NCBI GenBank assembly: GCA_022709695.1
Contig: JAKLII010000007.1
Span: forward strand, 62,001 to 126,000
Direction: 5' to 3'
Source: Bacteroidota bacterium
GTDB lineage: Bacteria > Bacteroidota > Bacteroidia > Bacteroidales > SKPS01
Length of the DNA: 64,000 nucleotides
In this document: positions 36,425 to 44,485 of the stretch, in pieces
How the letters are laid out: each line of letters begins with the position of its first letter
Position numbering within the stretch: position 1 is the stretch's first letter
Notes under the pieces: generated by a model
Databases searched by the model: none
What the model was told of the DNA's origin: nothing
Seen by the model: only the letters and a program-made list of their open reading frames with translations
Program-made: the position numbers and the translations under genes

Positions 36425-36432
36425 TATTTTTG
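36425..36432 (+). promoter_or_regulatory. TAnnTTTG -7 box for yebC
   Basis: TATTTTTG, 27 bases upstream of the yebC ATG at 36460. It confirms that start, since the ORF opening at 36430 overlaps the box. Confidence 0.55.
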
Positions 36433-36459
36433 CACCCCCGAAATCTCAAACCAAAGCAT

Positions 36460-37200
36460 ATGTCAGGACACAGTAAATGGTCAACCATTAAAAGGAAGAA
36501 AGGTGCCATCGATGCACAACGTTCCAAGCAATTCACCAAAATCATCAAGGAGATCTCCATTGCCGTAAAGGAGGGTGGACCTGAACCCGAAAGCAACCCC
36601 AGGCTCAGGCTCGCCATCGCCAATGCCAAAGGGGTGAATATGCCGAAAGACAATATCCAGCGAAGTATCAGCAAAGCCGGGGAAAAGGATTCCAACTCCC
36701 TGATGGAGGTAACCTACGAAGGGTATGCACCTTACGGTATTGCCGTATTCCTTGAATGTACCACCGATAATCTGCAGCGTACAGTAGCAAATGTGAGGTC
36801 ATACTTCAATAAACACAATGGTGAGCTTGGCAAAAACGGCTCCCTCAGTTTTTTGTTTGAGCGCAAAGGGATGTTCACATTTCCTCAGGCTCAGCTTGAC
36901 CCCGATACCCTTGAACTTGAGCTTATTGAAGCAGGAGCGCAGGATATTGACCTCGATGGCGGATATTACACAGTGACTACTGCGCTTGAAGATTTTGGCG
37001 CAATGATGAAAAAGCTTGAAGAGTTGAAGATTGAGCCCGAGAGTGCCCGCCTTGAACGGGTTCCCAACGACACCAAGGAACTTGGCGTGGAAGAAGCCAA
37101 GAAGGTGATGAAGCTGATTGAGCTTTTTGAGGATGATGATGATGTACAGCAGGTGTACCACAACCTGGAAATGACAGAGGAGCTGGAAGCAGCCCTCTGA
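36460..37200 (+). CDS. yebC: YebC/PmpR family translation/transcription factor
   Basis: 246 residues from the ATG at 36460, MSGHSKWSTIKRKKGAIDAQRSKQFTKI, the invariant N-terminus of the family. The protein contains GYAPYGIAVFLECTTDNLQRTVANVRSYF, also conserved. YebC proteins were named as DNA-binding regulators (PmpR) and later reported to relieve ribosome stalling at proline stretches. It is monocistronic, facing the oadB-like gene tail to tail with a 31-base gap. Confidence 0.97.
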   Translation: MSGHSKWSTIKRKKGAIDAQRSKQFTKIIKEISIAVKEGGPEPESNPRLRLAIANAKGVNMPKDNIQRSISKAGEKDSNSLMEVTYEGYAPYGIAVFLECTTDNLQRTVANVRSYFNKHNGELGKNGSLSFLFERKGMFTFPQAQLDPDTLELELIEAGAQDIDLDGGYYTVTTALEDFGAMMKKLEELKIEPESARLERVPNDTKELGVEEAKKVMKLIELFEDDDDVQQVYHNLEMTEELEAAL

Positions 37201-37231
37201 CCCTGATGATCTGACAGTAAACGGTTTTCTT

Positions 37232-38851
37232 TTACAGCAGATAAGCCAGCAGAATACCTGCAGCCACTGCTGAACCGATAACCCCGGCTACATTGGGTGC
37301 CATGGCATGCATCAGCAGGTGATTCGTGGGATCTTCGCGCAACCCTTCCATCTGCGACACTCTGGCACTGGCGGGAACAGCCGATACCCCGGCCGATCCG
37401 ATCAAAGGATTTACCTTGTTCTCTTTCGACAGGAAGAGGTTCATTACTTTGGCAACAAGTACCCCACCGGCAGTGGCTACCATGAAGCTGATAGCACCGA
37501 GAATGAAAATCATGATGGTCTCTTTGGTGAGGAAAACATCCGCCTGGGTGGAAGCACCCACGGTAACACCTAAAATAATGGTCACAATATCAATCATGGA
37601 AGTACGGGCTGTTTCGGCCAGACGATTGGTCACTCCGCTCTCTTTCAGCAAATTTCCAAAAAAGAGCATACCCAGAAGTGGCAGGGCGCTGGGCGCGATG
37701 AAGGTAGTAAGCAGCAAACCGATGATCGGGAACAGGATCTTTTCCAGCTTCGAAACAGATCTTGGGGGCTTCATACGGATCAGACGTTCCCTTTTTGAAG
37801 TGAGCAGTCTCATGATCGGTGGCTGGATCACCGGCACAAGGGCCATGTAGGAGTAAGCAGCAATGGCAATGGGGCCGATAAGGTTTTTAACATAGATCGG
37901 ATCTCCGGCAGCGGTATAATCCAGGATGTTCAGGCCATTCGCCAGTTTGGAAGCTGTAAAGATCGCAGTAGGCCCGTCGGCACCTCCGATGATACCGATG
38001 GCAGCTGCTTCGGGAGACGCAAATCCCAGGTAGAGTGCACCCAGAAAGGTGGCAAAGATGCCCAGCTGGGCCGCGGCGCCCAGCAACATCAGTTTGGGAT
38101 TTGAAATCAGCGAGGAAAAATCTGTCATCGCCCCGATTCCCAGGAAGATCAGCGGGGGGTAAATCCCCGATCTAACCCCGAAATACAGGATGTTCAATAC
38201 ACTCCCTGGCTCATAGATCCCCAATTCCAGGTCAAATCCTTCGACCTGGAAGAAAGGGATGTTCCCGATAAGAATACCTACACCGATGGGTACAAGCAAC
38301 AGGGGTTCATAGTCGTGTCGTATAGCCAGAAAGATGAAGAACAGACCCACCAGTATCATAATAAAATGCTGCAGCGTGGCATTGGGGAATGCTGAAAATT
38401 CAAAAAACACAAGAATACCAGAGATGGTTGTGCTGTATCGATGATAGGAATCGTATCCTGAAGTAATTTCACCGTCAGCGGTTTGTACCAGAAGCCTCGG
38501 GGGCAGGGGAGCGGTTTTTGACCGGTTGATAAAGGTCATGATCAGGCTGTCGTTCCGTATTTCCCAGGTACCCTGATATGCCTGCTTCGCAGAATCCAGG
38601 GTAAAACTTCCGTCAGGCTCGAACTGAAGGACTTTATACCTGCGGACGGTGGTTTTTGAATCTTTTTTGGTACGGTAGCCGTCGCTGTGATCAACCCATT
38701 TCCCCCGGGTCAAAGCATCTCTGTCGGGTATTCCGGTGATCTCTGTTTCCTGGCTGGCAGGGTCCCGGTCCGCAAACCCGTTGCTCATGAACAGCCATGA
38801 AAGCATTCCCAGCAGCAGAATCACACCAGTGATGGTCAGTAGTCGTTTCAT
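37232..38851 (-). CDS. mmdB: Na+-translocating methylmalonyl-CoA decarboxylase beta subunit with extra N-terminal domain
   Basis: A 539-residue inner-membrane Na+ pump subunit (OadB/MmdB/GcdB family). The pump core (about 150-539) contains the Asp of [10 protein letters not shown] and the [13 protein letters not shown] motif, both linked to Na+ binding. It couples decarboxylation by MmdA/MmdC to sodium export. Residues 1-~145 are unusual: a membrane anchor ([19 protein letters not shown]), then a soluble segment ([14 protein letters not shown]...[16 protein letters not shown]) resembling lipocalin-like small domains. Family members lack this part. It is last in the mce-mmdADCB operon. Confidence 0.9.
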   Translation of the reverse strand: MKRLLTITGVILLLGMLSWLFMSNGFADRDPASQETEITGIPDRDALTRGKWVDHSDGYRTKKDSKTTVRRYKVLQFEPDGSFTLDSAKQAYQGTWEIRNDSLIMTFINRSKTAPLPPRLLVQTADGEITSGYDSYHRYSTTISGILVFFEFSAFPNATLQHFIMILVGLFFIFLAIRHDYEPLLLVPIGVGILIGNIPFFQVEGFDLELGIYEPGSVLNILYFGVRSGIYPPLIFLGIGAMTDFSSLISNPKLMLLGAAAQLGIFATFLGALYLGFASPEAAAIGIIGGADGPTAIFTASKLANGLNILDYTAAGDPIYVKNLIGPIAIAAYSYMALVPVIQPPIMRLLTSKRERLIRMKPPRSVSKLEKILFPIIGLLLTTFIAPSALPLLGMLFFGNLLKESGVTNRLAETARTSMIDIVTIILGVTVGASTQADVFLTKETIMIFILGAISFMVATAGGVLVAKVMNLFLSKENKVNPLIGSAGVSAVPASARVSQMEGLREDPTNHLLMHAMAPNVAGVIGSAVAAGILLAYLL

Positions 38852-38893
38852 TCTTCCCTTTTCTGTTAATATGATAAACTGTGGAGGATGCCT

Positions 38894-39310
38894 CTATTCC
38901 ATTTCCATGATTAGTGCGCCCTGCAACACATTGTCACCAACAGCAACCCTTATGGATTTCACAACGCCGTCCTTTTCAGCCTGGATATTATTCTCCATCT
39001 TCATTGCCTCCATCACAAATAATTTGTCCCCTTTCTGAACAGCATCACCTAGTTTGACATTAATTTTCAGAATGGTACCGGGAAGAGGGGACAATACAGG
39101 GGTGGCATTTCCTGACACCGGAGCTGCAGGAGCTGCCGCAGGCTTAGGCGTCGGCCGCGAAATCTTTGGGGTCTTGGTGAGGGTAACCTGGTGCTCAACT
39201 TCAACTTTGAAAGGTGTGCCGTTGACCTCAAGTTCTGCCAGATTGTTGTTGAAACCCTTGATTTCCACAACATACTGGTTTCCATTTATTATAAACTTGT
39301 ACTGCTTCAT
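38894..39310 (-). CDS. mmdC: Biotin carboxyl carrier subunit of methylmalonyl-CoA decarboxylase
   Basis: 138-residue biotinyl carrier. The N-terminal ~60 residues are a small beta domain (YKFIINGNQYVVEIKG), then a Pro/Ala linker (PTPKPAAAPAAPVSG) and a C-terminal biotinyl domain with EAMKMEN, the Lys being the biotinylation site. It transfers CO2 between the MmdA active site and MmdB. It lies 74 bases from the OadG-like gene and 42 from mmdB. It may also serve the carboxyltransferase at 25185, which lacks its own biotin domain. Confidence 0.93.
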   Translation of the reverse strand: MKQYKFIINGNQYVVEIKGFNNNLAELEVNGTPFKVEVEHQVTLTKTPKISRPTPKPAAAPAAPVSGNATPVLSPLPGTILKINVKLGDAVQKGDKLFVMEAMKMENNIQAEKDGVVKSIRVAVGDNVLQGALIMEME

Positions 39311-39384
39311 GGGTGCTGGATTATCTGGGGGCTGATTAAATCATTTTTTTACCTGAGCTGTGCTGATTTTTCAATCAGGTACGA

Positions 39385-39756
39385 CTACCATAACCGTCTC
39401 CGGGTGCCATTAAGGCCGTATATTTTCGAACTCCATGGCGAATAGGACCGGGATACCTTTTTTATGGTGATCACATTGCTTTCATCATCATGTATCTCAT
39501 TCAGGAACAGATGTACAGCCATGGCAATGGCCGCATTCTCCTCGCCGGTAACAGGAACAGGGTTCCCCTTCGGTATTTCCATCCCTTTTTTCTTCATTCT
39601 GCGAAGTGCAGCCATCTGTACAAATTTGGGTATAGAAAGAAATATCCCGACAAGAATGAAGAGTGCTACAAAAACAATCACATACCCAACCACGGAAATG
39701 ATGATGTTTTCGTTTCCTATATTGCTCATCTGCAATAATATCCAAAGTACATTCAT
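39385..39756 (-). CDS. mmdD: OadG-family gamma/delta subunit
   Basis: 123 residues from the ATG at 39756, one transmembrane helix (ISVVGYVIVFVALFILVGIFL) and a soluble tail. In decarboxylase pumps this subunit links the catalytic subunit to the membrane part and helps assembly. The ORF to 39789 overlaps mmdA and was not used. It lies between mmdA (14-base gap) and mmdC. Sequence similarity is weak in this family; the identification rests on size, topology and position. Confidence 0.8.
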   Translation of the reverse strand: MNVLWILLQMSNIGNENIIISVVGYVIVFVALFILVGIFLSIPKFVQMAALRRMKKKGMEIPKGNPVPVTGEENAAIAMAVHLFLNEIHDDESNVITIKKVSRSYSPWSSKIYGLNGTRRRLW

Positions 39757-39770
39757 GGCCGGTTCAGCAA

Positions 39771-41330
39771 TTAAAGTGGAATATTGCAATGCTTGCGGGG
39801 AGGATTCGTGTCCTTCTTGGTGGCGAGTGCCTGAAGGGCCCTGATCACCCTGAAACGGGTGTTGCGGGGTTCAATTACATCGTCAATATACCCGTATTTT
39901 GCCGCTTCATAGGGATTGGCAAATTTTTCCTTGTATTCGTTTTCCTTCTGGGCAATGAAACGTTTCTTTTCGTCTTCATTCTCAATAAGGCCAAGTTCCC
40001 GGCTCTGTAAAATCTCAATGGCACCTTTGGGCCCCATCACGGCAATTTCAGCAGATGGCCATGCATAGTTGATGTCACCCCTGAGCTGCTTGCTGCTCAT
40101 CACATCATGGGCTCCTCCATATGATTTACGCAGGGTTACAGTAACTTTCGGAACAGTTGCTTCTCCGTAGGCAAACATCAGCTTCGCTCCATGCAGGATG
40201 ATCCCGCCATACTCCTGCTGTGTGCCGGGCAGGAATCCCGGTACATCCACCATGGTGACAAGGGGAATGTTGAATGCGTCGCAGAATCTGACAAACCGGG
40301 CAGCTTTCCGGGATGCATCAATGTCCAGAACCCCTGCCAGATAGTTGGGCTGGTTGGCTACAATCCCTACCGGCATCCCGTTGAACTTGGCAAACCCGGT
40401 AACGATGTTTTTGGCATAGTACTTATGCACCTCCAGGAATTCGTTCTCATCCACCACGGCAAAGATCACATCCTTCACGTCGTAGGGTTTGTTTGGATCG
40501 GCAGGGATGATATGGTTCAGCGCATCTTCAAGCCTGTCAATGGGATCGGTACACTGGGTCAGGGGGGGCTCCTCAAGGTTATTGGAAGGAAGGTATGAAA
40601 GGAGTTTTCTGATCATCAGCAAACCCTCTTCTTCCGATTCGGAAATAAAATGGCTTACCCCTGATTTGCTGGCATGCACATGGGCCCCGCCAAGCTCCTC
40701 AACCGTAACTACCTCACCCGTAACGGTCTTTACCACCTTTGGACCGGTTACAAACATGTAACTGTTCCGTTCACTCATGAAGATGAAGTCGGTAAGGGCC
40801 GGTGAATATACTGCACCTCCGGCACACGGGCCGAAGATGGCCGATATCTGTGGAATTACACCCGAAGCGTTGATGTTGCGCTGAAAGATCTCGGCATATC
40901 CGGCAAGGCTCTTTACCCCTTCCTGGATACGTGCTCCGCCACTGTCGTTGAGCCCAATCACAGGGGCTCCTACCTTCATGGCCTGGTCCATCACTTTACA
41001 GATCTTGCGGGCATAGGCTTCAGAGAGAGAGCCTCCGAAAACGGTGAAGTCCTGCGAAAAGATATACACCAGCCTGCCATCGATGGTACCGTATCCGGTT
41101 ACTACACCGTCAGAAAGCACCAGCTGATCCTCCAGCCCGAAATCGTGGCTGTGATGGGTCACAAACATGTCAAATTCCTCAAAACTGCCTTCATCGAGCA
41201 GAAGATCAATACGCTCACGAGCCGTAAGCTTCCCTTTCTTGTGCTGCGATTCGATCCGGGAAATGCCGCCACCCAGCTTGGCAAGTTCGCGCTTCGCCAG
41301 CAGGGTTTTTATTTTATCCTCAATTGCCAT
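39771..41330 (-). CDS. mmdA: Methylmalonyl-CoA decarboxylase alpha subunit (acyl-CoA carboxyltransferase)
   Basis: 519-residue carboxyltransferase that takes CO2 from methylmalonyl-CoA to biotin, giving propionyl-CoA. Motifs: [52 protein letters not shown] (acyl-CoA oxyanion hole), [13 protein letters not shown], and [17 protein letters not shown] near residue 350. Same fold as propionyl-CoA carboxylase beta. It follows mce with a 14-base gap and precedes the membrane and biotin subunits, which fixes the assignment to the decarboxylase pump rather than a carboxylase. Confidence 0.95.
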   Translation of the reverse strand: MAIEDKIKTLLAKRELAKLGGGISRIESQHKKGKLTARERIDLLLDEGSFEEFDMFVTHHSHDFGLEDQLVLSDGVVTGYGTIDGRLVYIFSQDFTVFGGSLSEAYARKICKVMDQAMKVGAPVIGLNDSGGARIQEGVKSLAGYAEIFQRNINASGVIPQISAIFGPCAGGAVYSPALTDFIFMSERNSYMFVTGPKVVKTVTGEVVTVEELGGAHVHASKSGVSHFISESEEEGLLMIRKLLSYLPSNNLEEPPLTQCTDPIDRLEDALNHIIPADPNKPYDVKDVIFAVVDENEFLEVHKYYAKNIVTGFAKFNGMPVGIVANQPNYLAGVLDIDASRKAARFVRFCDAFNIPLVTMVDVPGFLPGTQQEYGGIILHGAKLMFAYGEATVPKVTVTLRKSYGGAHDVMSSKQLRGDINYAWPSAEIAVMGPKGAIEILQSRELGLIENEDEKKRFIAQKENEYKEKFANPYEAAKYGYIDDVIEPRNTRFRVIRALQALATKKDTNPPRKHCNIPL

Positions 41331-41344
41331 ATCTGTAATAGATG

Positions 41345-41758
41345 TTATTGATTATTCCTGTTCTCACAGAATTCTGTCAACACCCCAAAGGTGTATTTCG
41401 GATGCAGAAAGGCAATATCCAGCCCCTCGGCACCCCGCCTCGGTGTGCTGTCGATAAGGCCGATCCCTTTTTCCTGTACCACAGACAGGCTCTCTTCAAT
41501 CCCTTCAACGGCAAATGCCAGATGATGGATCCCTTCCCCTTTCTTTTCGATGAACTTGCCCACCGGGCCTTCAGGATCCGTCGACTCCAGCAGTTCAATC
41601 TTCGTCTGACCTACTTTGAAGAATGCCGTTTTTACACGTTGATCTTTCACCTCCTCAATGGCGTAACAAGTAAGCCCAAGTACCTCTTCATAATACCTGA
41701 TGGCCTCGGCAAGATTCCTGACGGCAATGCCAATGTGTTCAATATGAGATATTTTCAT
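41345..41758 (-). CDS. mce: Methylmalonyl-CoA epimerase
   Basis: Converts (R)- to (S)-methylmalonyl-CoA, 137 residues in the VOC/glyoxalase fold. Motifs: [21 protein letters not shown] at the N-terminus and [17 protein letters not shown] in the middle, with the metal His residues; [10 protein letters not shown] follows. First gene of the decarboxylase operon. Together with a mutase (not in window) and MmdABCD, it completes succinate to propionate. A -7 box lies about 140 bases upstream. Confidence 0.95.
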   Translation of the reverse strand: MKISHIEHIGIAVRNLAEAIRYYEEVLGLTCYAIEEVKDQRVKTAFFKVGQTKIELLESTDPEGPVGKFIEKKGEGIHHLAFAVEGIEESLSVVQEKGIGLIDSTPRRGAEGLDIAFLHPKYTFGVLTEFCENRNNQ

Positions 41759-41878
41759 CGAAATTTGATATAGTTGATGACCTTTTACTGCAGTTTCCCA
41801 GAATATAAAACCAAAATCCGGAATACAGGCCTTACGGCTGTTATCCGTTTCGGTTCAGTGAAATTAATTGGGTTTTTA

Positions 41879-41904
41879 CCGGATCGAATCCGGGTGCAAA
41901 AGTA
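41879..41904 (-). promoter_or_regulatory. Putative promoter and hairpin upstream of mce operon
   Basis: TACTTTTG (41897-41904, minus strand) fits the -7 consensus. A short perfect hairpin CCGGAT-CGA-ATCCGG (41879-41893) lies right at the predicted transcription start. The resulting leader to the mce ATG is about 130 bases; the gap 41759-41946 holds nothing else that I can name. Confidence 0.4.
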
Positions 41905-41946
41905 GCAGATTCCTATGGGATAAAAAAGAAAAACCAAAACGAAATA

Positions 41947-42609
41947 TTACATCACCGTTGCCACGGAATCACGAAGCTGGAGATATCGTTCGTAAGCACC
42001 CGAAAACGCCATCCGGTATTGTACCACCTGATCAAACAACCCCATCTCAGTCAACATCATCTCGCAGGTTTCACGCAGGGCGCCCTCACCGGCCTGATGG
42101 CCCGGCATATAGTCAAAAAGCCCGTTGGCTACTACCCACTTCCGCGTGGCCATGGCAGAGGGGTGCGCAAAGAAAATTCTCACTCCGGCCAGCTTTGCAG
42201 CCCCCAGATCAATGATATCGTCAAAGAAGAAAGCAATTTCTTCAGGTTCAATATGGTAAGTAGTGCAAAGAGCTTTTAATGCCAGATCTTTCTGCTTGAT
42301 ACCGGTTACCACACTGTGGAAATGCTCCCTGCGTGCATACAATTCGGCCATCTCATTCCTCGCACCGGAAATAATGGCGGCAACCGGCAGCGTTTCCCCA
42401 TCCCTGAGCCAGAATGCAAACCTCAGCAGGTTTACCCCCATGGAATCGGGTTCTGAAAAACCACTGTGTCCGGCCTGGGTTTTCTCCCCTTTGTTGAAAA
42501 CACCGTCCCAATCGAAAACCAGCGCTTTCACCTTTCGCAACGAGTTCCTGAACGCTTCAGGGTCTTTTGCAAAAACACCGGGATAACCGCCCAAACCCGT
42601 TACACTCAT
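41947..42609 (-). CDS. KdsC-like HAD phosphatase, divergent
   Basis: 220-residue HAD-superfamily phosphatase. Motif I FDWDGVF, motif II IISGARN, motif III Lys in GIKQKDLA, motif IV FFDDIIDL; the spacing without a cap resembles KdsC, which removes phosphate from Kdo 8-phosphate. It is longer than usual KdsC (about 170-190) with an insertion after motif I and an extra C-terminal helix pair. Its ATG overlaps the aldolase-CBS stop by four bases (ATGA). Its substrate is probably the phosphorylated 3-deoxy-ulosonate made upstream, but the divergence leaves room for a different sugar. Confidence 0.82.
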   Translation of the reverse strand: MSVTGLGGYPGVFAKDPEAFRNSLRKVKALVFDWDGVFNKGEKTQAGHSGFSEPDSMGVNLLRFAFWLRDGETLPVAAIISGARNEMAELYARREHFHSVVTGIKQKDLALKALCTTYHIEPEEIAFFFDDIIDLGAAKLAGVRIFFAHPSAMATRKWVVANGLFDYMPGHQAGEGALRETCEMMLTEMGLFDQVVQYRMAFSGAYERYLQLRDSVATVM

Positions 42610-43628
42610 ATCCGTGAGGTATTAAAAAGGTCATGTATGTCCATAATGCCAATGGGCTTGTCCTCCTCTGTCACAACGATATTGTCAATCTTCTTCGCTT
42701 TGAACAACAACGAAGCATTGTAGAGCGACTCATCTGCGTCAATACAAACCGGCATTTTAAGCGAAAGCTCGCACAGCTTTTTGTGAAGGATGTGTTCTCC
42801 TTCATGCTCCAGAAGCCTTCTCAGGTCACCGTCGGTGAAGATCCCTTTAAGGTTTCCGGTTTCATCGGTAATGCTGACGGCACCGAATTTCGACCGGGTC
42901 ATGATCATCAGTGCATCCAGAATGGTTTGATCTGCAGGAATCACAGCTGCCATAGGGGAAATAACCTGCCTGACTTTCAGTGTCATCAGCCGGGTGTGCT
43001 CAAAAAACTGCTGCGTGCCGATGTCGGTGAAATGGTTTCTGAACAGCTGTTGCATTACCTTCCAGGGAATGGTGCAGCAATGTGCCCCCAGGTTAAGGGC
43101 GTTTCTGACGTGTTCTGAATTTCTTACCGATGAAAACATGATCTTTGAGGGATACCGGTAACGGTCAACCACTTCCACGCACTGCCGTATCAGTCCAAGG
43201 GCATCATGCCCTTCGTCCTGTAACCTCCCCACCAGCGGACACACATAGGTGGCTCCGGCTGAAAGGGCCATATAGGCCTGCTGTAACGTGTAAACCAGAT
43301 GGATATTCACCTGATACCCTTTGTTGATCAGGATTCTGCAGGCCTTGATGCCCTCCATCGACACCGGGACCTTGAAAACGGTATGGGCAGGATCCAGGCC
43401 GATGGCGATAAGTCTTTCGGCCTCGCGGATAATCTCATCGGTAGTCTCCCCGAGTGCTTCTACCTGTAACACCGGCACCATGCCGGCCAGTTTCAGAATG
43501 AGCTGATCGATATCGGTCACACCATCCCGGTGCATGAAAGTGGGGGTTGTGGTGAGCCCGGCAATAATCCCAAGGGAAGTTGCCTCTTCAATTTCAGCAA
43601 TATTGGCAGAGTCGAGATAAAGTTCCAT
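42606..43628 (-). CDS. F6P-aldolase/transaldolase-like domain fused to KdsD-type CBS pair
   Basis: 340-residue fusion. Residues 1-~212 are a TalC/FSA-type aldolase: Asp6 and the Schiff-base Lys86 (FKVPVSMEG) are kept, and PLVGR matches the PxVGR segment; but TTNP is TTTP (Thr28) and the Tyr/Phe of PYVNR/PFVGR is Leu132. Residues ~215-340 are a CBS pair with IFTDGDLRR and a closing IxDIHDL, as in arabinose-5-phosphate isomerase KdsD, whose SIS domain is absent. It lies 4 bases after kdsA and overlaps the KdsC-like gene by 4. It may make or alter the sugar phosphate used by the KdsA-like enzyme; activity is not established. Confidence 0.85.
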   Translation of the reverse strand: MELYLDSANIAEIEEATSLGIIAGLTTTPTFMHRDGVTDIDQLILKLAGMVPVLQVEALGETTDEIIREAERLIAIGLDPAHTVFKVPVSMEGIKACRILINKGYQVNIHLVYTLQQAYMALSAGATYVCPLVGRLQDEGHDALGLIRQCVEVVDRYRYPSKIMFSSVRNSEHVRNALNLGAHCCTIPWKVMQQLFRNHFTDIGTQQFFEHTRLMTLKVRQVISPMAAVIPADQTILDALMIMTRSKFGAVSITDETGNLKGIFTDGDLRRLLEHEGEHILHKKLCELSLKMPVCIDADESLYNASLLFKAKKIDNIVVTEEDKPIGIMDIHDLFNTSRI

Positions 43629-43632
43629 GTCT

Positions 43633-44466
43633 TTATGATTTGTATTTGATATTTACGGCATGCATCTCAAGTAATGGCTTGAGGAATTCTTCAAGATCAT
43701 ATATGCAAAGCTGACTTGCAGCATCACATAAGGCTTCGCGGGGATTGGGGTGCGTTTCGATGAACAGGCCATCGACGCCGGCGGCTACACCAGCCCGGGC
43801 CAGTACAGGGAGGTACTCTCTGGCACCTCCGTCAGGATCAGCACTGGGAATCCCGTATTTCCTGATGGAGTGGGTGACATCAAAAATTACAGGATAACCG
43901 GTTTCTGCAAGATGGTAAAAGCTTCTGGGGTCCACTACCAGGTCGTTGTAACCAAAGGTATACCCCCTTTCGGTAAGCAGTATCTTCTGGTTGCCGGTAC
44001 TCTCTACCTTGGCAACAGGTTTCTGCATGTTGGCCGGTGCCAGGAACTGCGCATGCTTCAGGTTGATGGCCTTGCCGGAAGCTGCCGCAGTGAGCACAAG
44101 ATGGGTCTGCATCACCAGGTAGGCGGGTATCTGGATCACATCCAGCACCTCCGCAGCCGGTTGCACATGCTCGGGATAATGGATGTCCGACAACAGCGGA
44201 AAGCCATAGGTTTCTCTGATCCTGGCAAGCATCTGAAGCCCTTTGTCAATCCCCGGACCGTTGTAATACCCTGCCGAACTGCGGTTGTCTTTCATGAACG
44301 AAGACTTGAAAATCACCGGAACAGAAAGCCGTTCAGAAATGATTTTGAGCTTTTCGGCAGTTTCGAACATCACCTTTTCATCTTCCACTACACATGGACC
44401 AGATATCAGAAACAAAGGTTCCGCTCCGCATTGTATCCCGTTGATCTCTATGATTTTTCTGCTCAT
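43633..44466 (-). CDS. kdsA: 3-deoxy-8-phosphooctulonate synthase (KdsA-like)
   Basis: 277-residue aldol-type synthase joining PEP to arabinose 5-phosphate in Kdo synthesis. SGPCVVEDE has Cys25 at the metal ligand place, so it is a metal-dependent class II enzyme; FKSSFMKDNRSS, ERGYTFGYNDLVVD, FDVTHS and FIETHP are the family motifs. The usual RQTD segment of the active site reads MQTH (residues 119-122), an unusual change. It opens a three-gene run with the aldolase-CBS and phosphatase genes. Another 3-deoxy-ulosonate product is possible. Confidence 0.9.
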   Translation of the reverse strand: MSRKIIEINGIQCGAEPLFLISGPCVVEDEKVMFETAEKLKIISERLSVPVIFKSSFMKDNRSSAGYYNGPGIDKGLQMLARIRETYGFPLLSDIHYPEHVQPAAEVLDVIQIPAYLVMQTHLVLTAAASGKAINLKHAQFLAPANMQKPVAKVESTGNQKILLTERGYTFGYNDLVVDPRSFYHLAETGYPVIFDVTHSIRKYGIPSADPDGGAREYLPVLARAGVAAGVDGLFIETHPNPREALCDAASQLCIYDLEEFLKPLLEMHAVNIKYKS

Positions 44467-44485
44467 TTGGCCAGTGTGTTGATTG

